Shown: positions 24,148 to 32,424 of the stretch, in pieces
Layout of the letters: every line of letters starts with the position of its first letter
Position numbering within the stretch: position 1 is the first letter of the stretch
Assembly: GCA_902564695.1 (NCBI GenBank)
Contig: CACFCB010000011.1
Span: 1-39,573 of the forward strand
Reading direction: 5' to 3'
DNA length: 39,573 nt
Origin: an uncultured Prochlorococcus sp.
GTDB lineage: Bacteria > Cyanobacteriota > Cyanobacteriia > PCC-6307 > Cyanobiaceae
Notes under the pieces: model-generated
Database searches by the model: none
Seen by the model: only the letters and a program-made list of their open reading frames with translations
Told to the model about the DNA's origin: nothing
Made by a program: the position numbers and the translations under genes

Positions 24148-25866
24148 TTATTTTTTATTAGCTTTTTTTCTTTTTCTCTGCTTCTCTCGATTAGAAAGTC
24201 TTTTTCTCTCTCTTTCTGCTAATTTTAATTCTTTTTCTTTTTCTAATTTTTCTTCGATCTTTTTCTCTCTATAATATTGATAATCACCTTGATATTTTAT
24301 TAATTGCCCATCTCTTAGTTCAACAATTATATTCGCAACTTTTGAAATAAAGTATCTATCATGAGAGACTATCAATGCAGTACCACTGAAATCAGATAAA
24401 GCCTTTTCTAACATTTGCTTAGAAGGAATATCTAAATGATTGGTAGGTTCATCAAGAATAAGTAAGTTTGATGGCTGAATCATCATTAAAGCTAATGCTA
24501 GTCTGGCTTTTTCTCCACCACTTATATTATTAACTACTTTAAAAACAGAATCATTTTTCAAGCCAAAGCTTCCTAGTAAGGACCTCACTTCTGTTTGAGT
24601 CCAATTTGGAACAGCTTCACTAATTGTATCTATTACTGTTTTATCTAATTCTAAAGCTTCTGCCTGATTTTGTTCAAAATAACTAGGAAATATATTATAT
24701 TTACCAATCTCAAGGGAGCCTTCATCAGGTTTTTCTAAACCCATAATTAATCTAAGTAAAGTAGATTTACCAGACCCATTTTCACCTAAAAAAGCTATTC
24801 TTTCACCTGGCTCTACTTCTAAATAAGCTCCTAAAAATAAAATATTTTCTTCATAACTATGTGTTAAATCCTTAATAGTTAATACATCCTTGCCTGAACG
24901 AGGAGCATCCATAAAATGAAAAATAGGTCCTTTCAGATGATTATCAGGTTCTTCTATTTTCTCCACTTTATCTAATAATTTTTCTCTACTTTTTGCTTGT
25001 GTACTTCTGGTAGCACTAGCACGAAATCTTTCTATATAAGTCTTTTGAATTTGAATATCTTTTTGTTGTTTTTCATAGGCAGCTTTGGTTGACTCCAATT
25101 CAAAATCTCTTTGTTGAATATATGATGTATAATTTCCAAGATAACTTTTAGATTTTCCTCGTTCGGTACTAACAATTTTTGTACAAACTTTATCTAAGAA
25201 AGATCTGTCGTGGCTAACAATTACCATAGCAACTTTCTGATTAAGTAAATAATTCTCCAACCATTCAATAGTTTCTAAATCTAAATGATTAGTTGGTTCA
25301 TCCAATAACAATAAATCTGGACTTTGGAGGAGAATCTTTCCTAAAGCTATTCTCATTTGCCAGCCGCCAGAAAAATCTCCAACTAGTCTGTCTGCTTCTT
25401 TATGGTTAAAGCCTATAGTCGGTAAAAGCTTCTCAACTTGAGACTCTAAATCGTAACCATTTATTGATTCAAATTTACCTTGAATAATACTTAATTCTTT
25501 AATTAATGAGTCCAAGTAAGTGCAATCTTTCGAAGCTAATTCTGATTCCATGTTTTCTTGAATTAGTTTTTGACTATCAAGTAAAGAAGATGCTTCTTGA
25601 AAAGCCTGAAATAACTCTTCTCGAACCGTTTTATTAACATCAACATCAAATTCCTGTTTTAAATATGCAATAGATAGATCACCTTCCCTAATCAAAGATC
25701 CATCCGTTGCTTCTTCAAAGCCAGCGATAATTTTTAATTGTGTCGATTTCCCTGCTCCATTAACTCCAACCAGTCCAATTCTTTCTCCATGTTTGATTTC
25801 CCAACTAACATCCTTCAACACTTCTCCAGTGGGATAAATCTTACTAACCCTTTCAAGTCGCAACAC
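24148..25866 (-). CDS. ABC-F family ATPase
   Basis: A 572-residue protein with two ABC ATPase domains and no membrane part. Domain 1: Walker A GVNGAGKST (34-42), signature FSGGWQMR, Walker B LLLLDEPTNHLDLETIEWLE. The linker has the ABC-F KAAYEKQQKDIQIQKTYIERF helical arm. Domain 2: GENGSGKST, SGGEKARL and LLILDEPTNHLDI. A Lys/Glu-rich coiled tail ends the protein. ABC-F proteins bind the ribosomal E site or rescue stalled ribosomes. It starts at GTG 25866, with GAGG upstream. Confidence 0.93.
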   Translation of the reverse strand: MLRLERVSKIYPTGEVLKDVSWEIKHGERIGLVGVNGAGKSTQLKIIAGFEEATDGSLIREGDLSIAYLKQEFDVDVNKTVREELFQAFQEASSLLDSQKLIQENMESELASKDCTYLDSLIKELSIIQGKFESINGYDLESQVEKLLPTIGFNHKEADRLVGDFSGGWQMRIALGKILLQSPDLLLLDEPTNHLDLETIEWLENYLLNQKVAMVIVSHDRSFLDKVCTKIVSTERGKSKSYLGNYTSYIQQRDFELESTKAAYEKQQKDIQIQKTYIERFRASATRSTQAKSREKLLDKVEKIEEPDNHLKGPIFHFMDAPRSGKDVLTIKDLTHSYEENILFLGAYLEVEPGERIAFLGENGSGKSTLLRLIMGLEKPDEGSLEIGKYNIFPSYFEQNQAEALELDKTVIDTISEAVPNWTQTEVRSLLGSFGLKNDSVFKVVNNISGGEKARLALALMMIQPSNLLILDEPTNHLDIPSKQMLEKALSDFSGTALIVSHDRYFISKVANIIVELRDGQLIKYQGDYQYYREKKIEEKLEKEKELKLAERERKRLSNREKQRKRKKANKK

Positions 25867-25931
25867 TACAACAAAACCTCATGTGAACTACCTTCGATCA
25901 TCTAGTTTAAAAAGATGCAAACCGACTTAAA

Positions 25932-25948
25932 TTACATTACAAATGTAA
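25932..25948. promoter_or_regulatory. Dyad TTACATT-ACA-AATGTAA before a small gene
   Basis: A perfect 7-bp inverted repeat with a 3-base centre, ending 4 bases before the ATG at 25953. There is no Shine-Dalgarno sequence in between, so the dyad either occupies the usual ribosome-binding position as a hairpin or is an operator. It does not fit the NtcA pattern GTA-N8-TAC. Confidence 0.45.
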
Positions 25949-25952
25949 GCTC

Positions 25953-26117
25953 ATGTTAAGACTCGAACAAATTACTGCTTTATTTTTAGCAGCTGCTCTT
26001 GCAATACCAAGTTATTGGTTTTTCTGGACCATGGCAGGAGGAGGAGGATATGAGCGCAGAGTAATCAAAAACAATGATAAAGAATCATTAGAAACACCTT
26101 CATCTTTTAAAAAATAA
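25953..26117 (+). CDS. Small one-TM protein, unknown function
   Basis: A 54-residue peptide (ATG 25953, TAA 26115-26117). It has an N-terminal membrane span (ITALFLAAALAIPSYWFFWTMA), a glycine run (GGGG) and a polar, charged tail YERRVIKNNDKESLETPSSFKK. No family is recognised. The composition fits small picocyanobacterial membrane peptides. It stops right where the Nif11-like gene ends on the other strand, with no base between, and is preceded by the dyad at 25932. Confidence 0.6.
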   Translation: MLRLEQITALFLAAALAIPSYWFFWTMAGGGGYERRVIKNNDKESLETPSSFKK

Positions 26118-26348
26118 TCACAACCCACCTCTAGCTTTAAGTAGCCATTGTTTAGTCTCTAAATCATCAACAGTAGATAAATATTCTTTTACCTCTTCTG
26201 AAGTTACTGGCAAATTCATTGCATTCCCAAGTTCACAAATAGCTTGCATAGCACCTTTAGGATTTTGTAGAGCTTGTCGAAAAAGATCTCGTTTTTTTTC
26301 AGGGTCTGAATTTATAAGCTTGTAAAGCTCTGCAGCATTGCCGCTCAT
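26118..26348 (-). CDS. Nif11-like small protein
   Basis: A 76-residue helical protein: LYKLINSDPEKKRDLFRQAL, QNPKGAMQAICELGNAMNLPVTSEEVKEYL, ending WLLKARGGL. The run DPxxxxxL...A..LG..x(L)PVTSEEVxxYL resembles the Nif11 domain, which occurs in many short picocyanobacterial proteins and in leader regions of prochlorosin-like ribosomal peptides. The end carries a Gly-Gly followed by only one residue, so if it is a leader no core peptide is attached. The assignment comes from pattern, not a search. It follows the 118-aa gene by 34 bases, same strand. Confidence 0.7.
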   Translation of the reverse strand: MSGNAAELYKLINSDPEKKRDLFRQALQNPKGAMQAICELGNAMNLPVTSEEVKEYLSTVDDLETKQWLLKARGGL

Positions 26349-26382
26349 AAGAAATATCAGTAACTAATTAAAGATTATTCAA

Positions 26383-26739
26383 TTACGCGGCTTTTGTCTG
26401 AAACCCAGAAGATTCATTATTCTTATCTAGATCACTTTCTTTTAAACCTAGAGCAGACGCATCTTTCATACTTCTCGCATCCATGCAAAGCACTTTCCGA
26501 AGTTGTGCGAAATTTGCGGCTTGAGATGATCTTCCCTCTTTACTGGCACCATATTCAGCTCTTTGCAAAACATGGTGCAAATGGGTCAATAAATAGGAAC
26601 TTACAACAGCAGAAATCAAAACATCTCCATTCGAGCTATTACGCCTACTCTTTCTTCTTGGGCGTTTTGTTGTTCCTGAGTCGATCACACCATCGGATGA
26701 AAGCACTTTCGAGGTATGTGGTAGAGATGGCTTAGACAT
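26383..26739 (-). CDS. Basic conserved hypothetical protein
   Basis: A 118-residue protein. The N-terminal third is Ser/Arg/Lys-rich with TTKRPRRKSRRNSSNGD, followed by a helical LISAVVSSYLLTHLHHVLQRAEYGASKEGRSSQAANFAQL region and an acidic tail. No family is recognised. The start is fixed at ATG 26739 by AAGGAG six bases upstream (26746-26751, minus strand); an upstream Met is not needed. It is probably in an operon with the Nif11-like gene and shares an upstream control region with the divergent ribbon-helix-helix gene. Confidence 0.65.
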   Translation of the reverse strand: MSKPSLPHTSKVLSSDGVIDSGTTKRPRRKSRRNSSNGDVLISAVVSSYLLTHLHHVLQRAEYGASKEGRSSQAANFAQLRKVLCMDARSMKDASALGLKESDLDKNNESSGFQTKAA

Positions 26740-26803
26740 GAAATACTCCTTGTTAATCAAAAATCAAGTAAACGTTGACAAGGCAAAGCAGGCCAGACTA
26801 GGA

Positions 26804-26866
26804 AGTATCATACACAAGGATACTACCCTTCTGTACAAGTGTACACTATTAACTACCCGATAGTTA
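26804..26866. promoter_or_regulatory. Triple-dyad control region between divergent genes
   Basis: Three inverted repeats occupy 63 bases. AGTATC (26804-26809) and GATACT (26819-26824) are arms around 9 bases. AGTGTACACT (26838-26847) is a perfect 10-bp palindrome. TAACTA (26850-26855) and TAGTTA (26861-26866) are arms around 5 bases. The cluster lies between the basic hypothetical gene (start 26739, minus) and the ribbon-helix-helix gene (start 26876, plus); such regulators usually bind short palindromes, so autoregulation is a natural inference. Confidence 0.45.
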
Positions 26867-26875
26867 TTTAGGGGC

Positions 26876-27172
26876 ATGGCTACTCGTCAAAATTCAACCA
26901 ACGGGAAGCAAAAATCACCTCGGATACAAGTTGTGCTACCCGAAGATCTATGCGAAAAATTATCTCAATTAGCATCACAAGAATCTAGAACTGTTAGTAA
27001 TATGGCAAAAGTTTTAATCCAAGAAGGTATCAAAAATCATTCATTAAGAGATAACTTGTTTCCTGAAAAATCAGAAACTAATAAAACTCAAGATTTCATA
27101 AAAGCATTAGAAAAGCAAAAGACACAAAGATTGAAAGGAGTTCCAAAAAGATTAAAGTTCAAAAGAAATTAA
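26876..27172 (+). CDS. Ribbon-helix-helix (CopG-like) DNA-binding protein
   Basis: A 98-residue protein. After a polar start, SPRIQVVLPEDLCEKLSQLASQESRTVSNMAKVLIQEGIKNH is a classic ribbon-helix-helix domain: a short strand with basic/polar residues (RIQVVL), a helix, then a Ser/Thr-capped second helix. These act as dimers on short palindromic operators and often repress their own gene. The C-terminal tail is Lys-rich and may be disordered. No toxin partner is apparent beside it. Three dyads precede it. It is convergent with anmK, 18 bases away. Confidence 0.8.
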   Translation: MATRQNSTNGKQKSPRIQVVLPEDLCEKLSQLASQESRTVSNMAKVLIQEGIKNHSLRDNLFPEKSETNKTQDFIKALEKQKTQRLKGVPKRLKFKRN

Positions 27173-27190
27173 TTCTTTAAAATAATACGA

Positions 27191-28327
27191 TTAAGGATCA
27201 ACTCGAACTCCATATAGAATTGATTTATTAGCTCCTGTTATATATTTTGGATTAACTTTATTACCTATAGAATGCCACCAAGATAAAGTGGCAAAAACTA
27301 TTGCCTCCCTATATTGTGATGGTATGCCAATTTCACTGATATCACGAACTAGAACACCAGAACACAGCCTTTCTAATTGCTTCATTAAAAATAAATTTTT
27401 AGTGCCACCACCAGCCACCAATAGCTCAATCAAACGTATTTTTCTGCTTAAAAAAAGATTATCTAAATCCTGAGCAATTATTGAAGCTGTAAATGTAGTT
27501 AGTGTCGATATTAAGTCTTCATTTGATAAGTCGCCTAATGCCTCTTTTCTTTTTTCTAAATCTTGAGAACCAAATTGTTCTCTACCGGTAGACCTAGGAG
27601 GTTGTTGATGAAAAAAAGGTTCTTTCAACCATTCTTCAATAATATTTAATTTGGGCTTTCCACGTGATGCAAAACAACCATTCTGATCAAATGTTAAATA
27701 GGAATTAGTACTTTCTTGAATAGCTAAATCAATCAGTGAATTGGCCGGTCCACAATCCCATCCAAGACATCCAGAAGTTTTATGAATTCCAGTTTTGGGT
27801 GGGATAATTGTAAGATTTGCTATTCCTCCAAGATTTAGAATTCCTCTCCATCCATATAATCTTCCAACCAAAGCTTCATCAACTAAAGGGACCAAAGGAG
27901 CACCATGCCCCCCAGCGGCAATATCCTTTGATCGAAAATCATAAATCACAGTTTGATTTAAAATATTTGCTAATAATGGTCCTAAAAGAATTTGAATACT
28001 TCCTCCTCTTTCCAACTTTTTTGCACTGCGATGAAAGACTGTTTGCCCATGACATCCAACAACCTCAGCGATCGAATCAGGATCACAACATCTTGCTGCT
28101 TGTGCATTTAATTCTGTAATTTCTTCCGCTAAATCCAGCCAATCTTTGCTATTAATTTTTAATCCTTGACCAACTTTAATAATCTTTTCTCGAGATGATG
28201 ATGGATATACAAATGAATGAGTATTTAAAATTTTCCATTTTGGCTTTCTTGGATTACCTTTGAATTCAATTAAAACTGCATCGATACCATCCGCACTTGT
28301 ACCACTCATCAAACCCAAAGCTCTCAT
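27191..28327 (-). CDS. anmK: Anhydro-N-acetylmuramic acid kinase
   Basis: A 378-residue AnmK that phosphorylates and opens 1,6-anhydro-MurNAc during peptidoglycan recycling. Motifs: [13 protein letters not shown] at the start (phosphate loop), [51 protein letters not shown] and [12 protein letters not shown]. Length is usual. ATG 28327 lies 3 bases after the stop of the KtrA-like gene, so it ends the transport operon. Its substrate comes from cell-wall turnover, which also uses nagZ. Confidence 0.95.
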   Translation of the reverse strand: MRALGLMSGTSADGIDAVLIEFKGNPRKPKWKILNTHSFVYPSSSREKIIKVGQGLKINSKDWLDLAEEITELNAQAARCCDPDSIAEVVGCHGQTVFHRSAKKLERGGSIQILLGPLLANILNQTVIYDFRSKDIAAGGHGAPLVPLVDEALVGRLYGWRGILNLGGIANLTIIPPKTGIHKTSGCLGWDCGPANSLIDLAIQESTNSYLTFDQNGCFASRGKPKLNIIEEWLKEPFFHQQPPRSTGREQFGSQDLEKRKEALGDLSNEDLISTLTTFTASIIAQDLDNLFLSRKIRLIELLVAGGGTKNLFLMKQLERLCSGVLVRDISEIGIPSQYREAIVFATLSWWHSIGNKVNPKYITGANKSILYGVRVDP

Positions 28328-28330
28328 AAA

Positions 28331-29035
28331 TTAGTTTTGTGGCAATTTTTGAAGATCCTCCATTGATCCCATCACAACAAGTACATGATCTTTTTCCAAT
28401 ATATATTTTGCTGGTGGATTTACCGTTAAAAGTTGAGCTGGTCCTGCTGCTAATACATTAACAAAATAATTTTTCCTTAAATTCAAATCTCGTAAAGAAC
28501 GTCCTACAAAAACCTCAGGTACTTTTATTTCATCAATACCAGTTTTGTCATCCAGCTCTAATCTTTCAATCAAATTAGGTCTTACCAACTCCAAACCTAA
28601 TCTTTCTCCTTGCATTCTTGATGGGAAAACTACTCGATCCGCACCAACTCTTTTTAACATCTTTTCATGCAAATCGCTTGTAGCTCTAGCGATCACCTGC
28701 TTAACTAAACTTCCTTCAGTATCCTTGGCAATAAGTGTTGTTGTAATACTTGCTTCGATTGGCTCACTAATACCAACCACTACAGTTCCCATTTCAAGTA
28801 CACCGGCTTCTTTCATAGATTCTTCATCAGTAGAGTCCACAACTCTCGCCTCAATTGTGGGCTCTAATTGACGCAATTCTTCGATTGCCTTCTCAGAGGA
28901 ATCAACAGCTAGAACGTCAGCACCATTCCTTAGTAATTCTCTACATACTGCGCTTCCAAAGCGACCAATCCCAACGACCGCAAAGCCAAGTTCCTGATCT
29001 CCTTTTTGGGGAGACCATTGCCACCAATCACTCAT
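28331..29035 (-). CDS. KtrA/TrkA-type K+ channel regulatory subunit
   Basis: A 234-residue RCK protein. The N-terminal Rossmann domain has FAVVGIGRFGSAVCREL (GxGxxG) and VDSSEKAIEEL, and the C-terminal TrkA-C domain includes LDDKTGIDEIKVPEVFVGRSLRDLNL. It binds NAD(H) or ATP to gate its membrane partner, which is encoded just upstream. The start ATG 29035 has a strong AAGGAG Shine-Dalgarno sequence. The arrangement KtrB-like, KtrA-like, anmK is close-packed (12 and 3 bases). Confidence 0.9.
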   Translation of the reverse strand: MSDWWQWSPQKGDQELGFAVVGIGRFGSAVCRELLRNGADVLAVDSSEKAIEELRQLEPTIEARVVDSTDEESMKEAGVLEMGTVVVGISEPIEASITTTLIAKDTEGSLVKQVIARATSDLHEKMLKRVGADRVVFPSRMQGERLGLELVRPNLIERLELDDKTGIDEIKVPEVFVGRSLRDLNLRKNYFVNVLAAGPAQLLTVNPPAKYILEKDHVLVVMGSMEDLQKLPQN

Positions 29036-29047
29036 GAGTTGTACTCC

Positions 29048-30451
29048 TTAAACATAAAGATCTTCCTTCGGGTAGCCAATTCGATTAAGTTGTTGAAGCC
29101 TTCTTTTATTAAGAGCTTGCCATATTGCGCTCAAAAATAAAAGAATGCCTAGTCTGCCAACAAACATCCCAATAACAAGTACTAGTTGACCAAAATGTCC
29201 TAGCTCAGAGGTCACACCTAGATCAAAACCTACAGTAGCGAATGCTGAAATACATGTGAAAAGCATTTCTAAAAATGAAAAATTTTCTTCACCATTCAAT
29301 CCATTACTCAAGCTTAATAAAAGGGCCATAATTAAAACAAACAATAATGAACCCACAGTTATCCCAACAGCTTTAAGTACTACTTTGTCAGAGATCTGAC
29401 GATTACGAATAATAATTTCATTTTGTCCACGTAAAGTTGATCTAGTAGCAGCCATTAATGCGGCAATAGTTGTAGTTTTAATCCCTCCACCAGTACCTCC
29501 AGGACTTGCACCGATAAACATTAGGAACATAATCAAAAGAAGACCAGAATCAGAGACACTATGAATTGATATCGGTAAATTAGTGAAACCTGCAGTTCGC
29601 GCACTAACTGAAGTAAATAAGGCAGTCAAAATACGATCATAAAAATTAATTGAAGACAAGAAGCTACCCTTAGCTAAAGATTCAGTGAGAATTAATCCAA
29701 ATAAGCCAAGAGAAATTAATATAAAAGATGTTCTAATTACTAATCGGGTATGAAGACTTAAATTTTTTAATTTTAAAGATCTACGATTTATCCATATATC
29801 ATTTGTCACTCGCCATCCAAAACCACCTAATATAATTAAGATTATTAATACAAAATTAACCACAGAATTATTTCTATAGTTTTGTAAGCTATCAGACCAT
29901 AAACTGAAGCCAGCGTTATTGTACGCAGAAATACTATGAAAAACTGAAGCCCACAGTCTTTCGCTTGAATTAGTTATATCAGTAAAACCAAAAAAATATA
30001 AAGTAATAGCTCCTAAAATAATAAGAATAGCTGCTGTAATAGCTATACCTTGAAAAGTTTTACCAACACCTCCGACTCCAAATTCATCAAGGGTTTTTCC
30101 TCTATCAAGACGTGTTTTCAATTCTGTTCCACTAACAATAAATCCCTGTAAAAATGTAGTAATAGCCATTAAGCCTAGGCCACCGATTAACAACATAATT
30201 GCCAAAATTATTTGGCCAAAAAATGTTAAATCTATTCCTATATCAATAATTGATAAACCTGTAACTGTTACAGCGGATGTTGCAGTAAACAAGGCCTCCC
30301 ATAAGCCAACATTTGTATTGGAGCATATAGGTGTCGCTAATAATAAAGTTCCGAAAGTAATAACTAACAAACCAGTTACCACAGTAAACTGAGGAACTGT
30401 AAGCCTTCTGTAAGAATCTGGCCTAATACTCACTTTCTTTGAGAATGGCAC
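29048..30451 (-). CDS. KtrB/TrkH-type potassium transporter
   Basis: A 467-residue membrane protein with four membrane-pore-membrane repeats. The four selectivity-filter glycines are visible in AVTVTGLS (Gly65), AYNNAGFS, SARTAGFT and FATVGFD. It imports K+, probably coupled to Na+, with the KtrA-like subunit encoded 12 bases downstream. The start is GTG 30451; no ATG fits. The SLC13-type gene lies 85 bases upstream on the same strand. Confidence 0.9.
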   Translation of the reverse strand: MPFSKKVSIRPDSYRRLTVPQFTVVTGLLVITFGTLLLATPICSNTNVGLWEALFTATSAVTVTGLSIIDIGIDLTFFGQIILAIMLLIGGLGLMAITTFLQGFIVSGTELKTRLDRGKTLDEFGVGGVGKTFQGIAITAAILIILGAITLYFFGFTDITNSSERLWASVFHSISAYNNAGFSLWSDSLQNYRNNSVVNFVLIILIILGGFGWRVTNDIWINRRSLKLKNLSLHTRLVIRTSFILISLGLFGLILTESLAKGSFLSSINFYDRILTALFTSVSARTAGFTNLPISIHSVSDSGLLLIMFLMFIGASPGGTGGGIKTTTIAALMAATRSTLRGQNEIIIRNRQISDKVVLKAVGITVGSLLFVLIMALLLSLSNGLNGEENFSFLEMLFTCISAFATVGFDLGVTSELGHFGQLVLVIGMFVGRLGILLFLSAIWQALNKRRLQQLNRIGYPKEDLYV

Positions 30452-30536
30452 TGTCTAATTCCATAAAAGATTAAAAAAAATAAAAACAAATGAGTGCCTC
30501 AAAATCACCCCAAACTTAAGAATTTTACCCATATAT

Positions 30537-32354
30537 TTAAGAACTACCATACTTCAACAAAATCAATCCAGGGATAAGAAAAGTCATCAATATTGTCAAA
30601 CCAGCTCCATATCTCGTAACGTCTAAAAACTGATAACGTCCAGGTCCAAATACCATCAAGTTCGTTTGATACCCCATCGGAGTAAGAAAAGATTGACTAG
30701 CCCCAAAAAGCACCGTTATCAAAAGAGCTAATGGAGGCAGATTCATACTAGGAGCCAATTGCACAGCAATTGGCGCTAAAAGCGCTACTGAAGCAGCGTT
30801 ACTTACAAATTGAGTAAATATTGTAGTTGAAAGAAAAATTACAAGCAGTGAGGTGTATGTGGGTAAGTCTTGCAATATAAAAATTAAAATATTCGCAAAA
30901 GCATCCGCAAGACCTGTGCTTTGCATTGCAACACTAAAACTGGAGAGAGATCCAAGTAAAAGAATTACATCAAGTCGAATTGATCTTTGAACCTCTGCTG
31001 GCCTTAAGCACCCCCCCCATACCATCCCAATAACAGCCATCAAAACAGCAGCGACAAGGGGCAAGTCAGTAATTGAGGGGATAATTAACATAGCAATTGC
31101 AATGCCAATTGCTATTGGTTTTCTTGTAACAGTTGGGAGATCATTCTCAAATTGATCTAAGACAAGAAGATCATTACTGTCTTGCAAACCACGAATTGAA
31201 TCTCTGGGAGCTTGAAGAAGTAAGACATCACCCTCTCTTAAAATTGCTTGACCTAGTCTTTCTTGTACAGTTTGTTGTCCTCTTCTCAATGCTAAAACCG
31301 TTGCATTATGCCTTTGTCTAAATCGCAATTCACGCAAACTAGCCCCAGCCAAGGTTGAACCAGCAGGCAAAAGTACCTCAACAGTTTGTTGCCCTTTATC
31401 AATATCTGGAAAAAAAATGTTTTTTTCTGTATTTAGATTTTGAGTTAACTGAACAGTATGTTCTTGTTTTAAACGCAAAAGATCGGAGCGCGTGATTCTG
31501 ATTAACAATCGATCATGGGGCTTAATTATTCGATCAGCCAAAGGAGGCACAAGTCTTTCTTTTTCACGCTGAATTTCCAAAACATCAACATCAAATCTTC
31601 TTTGTAGGCGACTATTCCTAAGAGATTTTCCAACAAGTTCAGAATCTGATGGAATTGTAACTTCGGTAAAATAAACAGTCTGGCCTGAACTCCCTCCATA
31701 TTCCGAGCTTATGCTCCCCCTATCAGGTAAAAGGGATTGAGGGGCTAACAACATATAAGCTGTCCCAAATAACCATATGGGGACTCCTATCGCAGTAAAA
31801 GTAAATAGATCAAAAGGACCATAGCCAAGTTGATCACTGATATCACTAACCAATAAATTTACTGAACTGCCCAGAAGCGTTAACGTGCCTCCTAAAACCG
31901 TGGCAAAAGAGAGTGGCAACAAAACACGTGATGGAGATAATTTTCTCTTATTACACCAAGCTTCTATAACCGGTAAGAGAGATGCAACAACAGGGGTATT
32001 AGGAACCACTCCTGAAACTGGGGCGACAACCAATCCAAGCAAAGCTATCAATCTTCGTGGAGTTCGAATACTTTCCGAAGCTATTAACTCTCTTAAACGA
32101 TCAAGAGCACCACTTTTAAACAATGCCGCAGAGACAGCAAACAAACCCATCAGAGTAATTAGAGCAGGGCTGCCAAAACCAGCCAATGCTTTTTGAGGGG
32201 AAAGCACACCTGAGGCCATTAATAGTGCAACACTAAGAATTCCTGTTAGCTCAGGAGCCAATGCACTACTTACAAATAAAAAAACTGCAATAATTAAAAC
32301 TGCCAAAGTTATGACAGCTTTAGGATTCTCTAAAACAGTTAATATCTCATTCAT
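30537..32354 (-). CDS. SLC13-type transporter with two RCK-C (TrkA-C) domains
   Basis: A 605-residue transporter of the divalent anion:Na+ symporter / ion transporter superfamily: N-terminal helices (VLIIAVFLFVSSALAPELTG, GVVPNTPVVASLLPVI), two TrkA-C domains in the middle (about 212-290 and 310-390, marked by GKSLRNSRLQRRFDVDVLEI and GASLRELRFRQRHNATVLAL), and a C-terminal half with TQFVSNAASVALLAPI. Cyanobacterial members are annotated as sulfate or Na+-coupled carriers; the substrate here is inferred only. It precedes the K+ uptake genes in the same orientation. A G8 run lies at codons for VWGGCL (31011-31018). Confidence 0.88.
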   Translation of the reverse strand: MNEILTVLENPKAVITLAVLIIAVFLFVSSALAPELTGILSVALLMASGVLSPQKALAGFGSPALITLMGLFAVSAALFKSGALDRLRELIASESIRTPRRLIALLGLVVAPVSGVVPNTPVVASLLPVIEAWCNKRKLSPSRVLLPLSFATVLGGTLTLLGSSVNLLVSDISDQLGYGPFDLFTFTAIGVPIWLFGTAYMLLAPQSLLPDRGSISSEYGGSSGQTVYFTEVTIPSDSELVGKSLRNSRLQRRFDVDVLEIQREKERLVPPLADRIIKPHDRLLIRITRSDLLRLKQEHTVQLTQNLNTEKNIFFPDIDKGQQTVEVLLPAGSTLAGASLRELRFRQRHNATVLALRRGQQTVQERLGQAILREGDVLLLQAPRDSIRGLQDSNDLLVLDQFENDLPTVTRKPIAIGIAIAMLIIPSITDLPLVAAVLMAVIGMVWGGCLRPAEVQRSIRLDVILLLGSLSSFSVAMQSTGLADAFANILIFILQDLPTYTSLLVIFLSTTIFTQFVSNAASVALLAPIAVQLAPSMNLPPLALLITVLFGASQSFLTPMGYQTNLMVFGPGRYQFLDVTRYGAGLTILMTFLIPGLILLKYGSS

Positions 32355-32424
32355 ATTCTTTAATTAATAACCTGTTCAACTGACTCTGTCCAAGTATTAA
32401 TTTTAAGACTACTGGGAAAAGGAA

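Noticed and set aside
25932-25948. NtcA-type site ahead of the small membrane gene.
   Set aside because: The pattern GTA-N8-TAC is not present; the arms are TTACATT and AATGTAA.
26037-26052. GGAGGAGGAGGA run resembling a repeated Shine-Dalgarno sequence.
   Set aside because: It encodes the four glycines of the 54-aa membrane peptide and no suitable start follows in another frame.
26876-27172. The ribbon-helix-helix gene as an antitoxin of a toxin-antitoxin pair.
   Set aside because: No toxin-like gene adjoins it on the same strand; its downstream neighbour is convergent anmK.
28545-28871. A 108-codon open frame antisense to the KtrA-like gene, rich in Ser/Thr.
   Set aside because: The composition is explained by the antisense of a Rossmann-fold gene; no homologous pattern.
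31885-32196. A 103-codon open frame antisense to the SLC13-type gene.
   Set aside because: Shadow of the transporter; no domain, no ribosome site.
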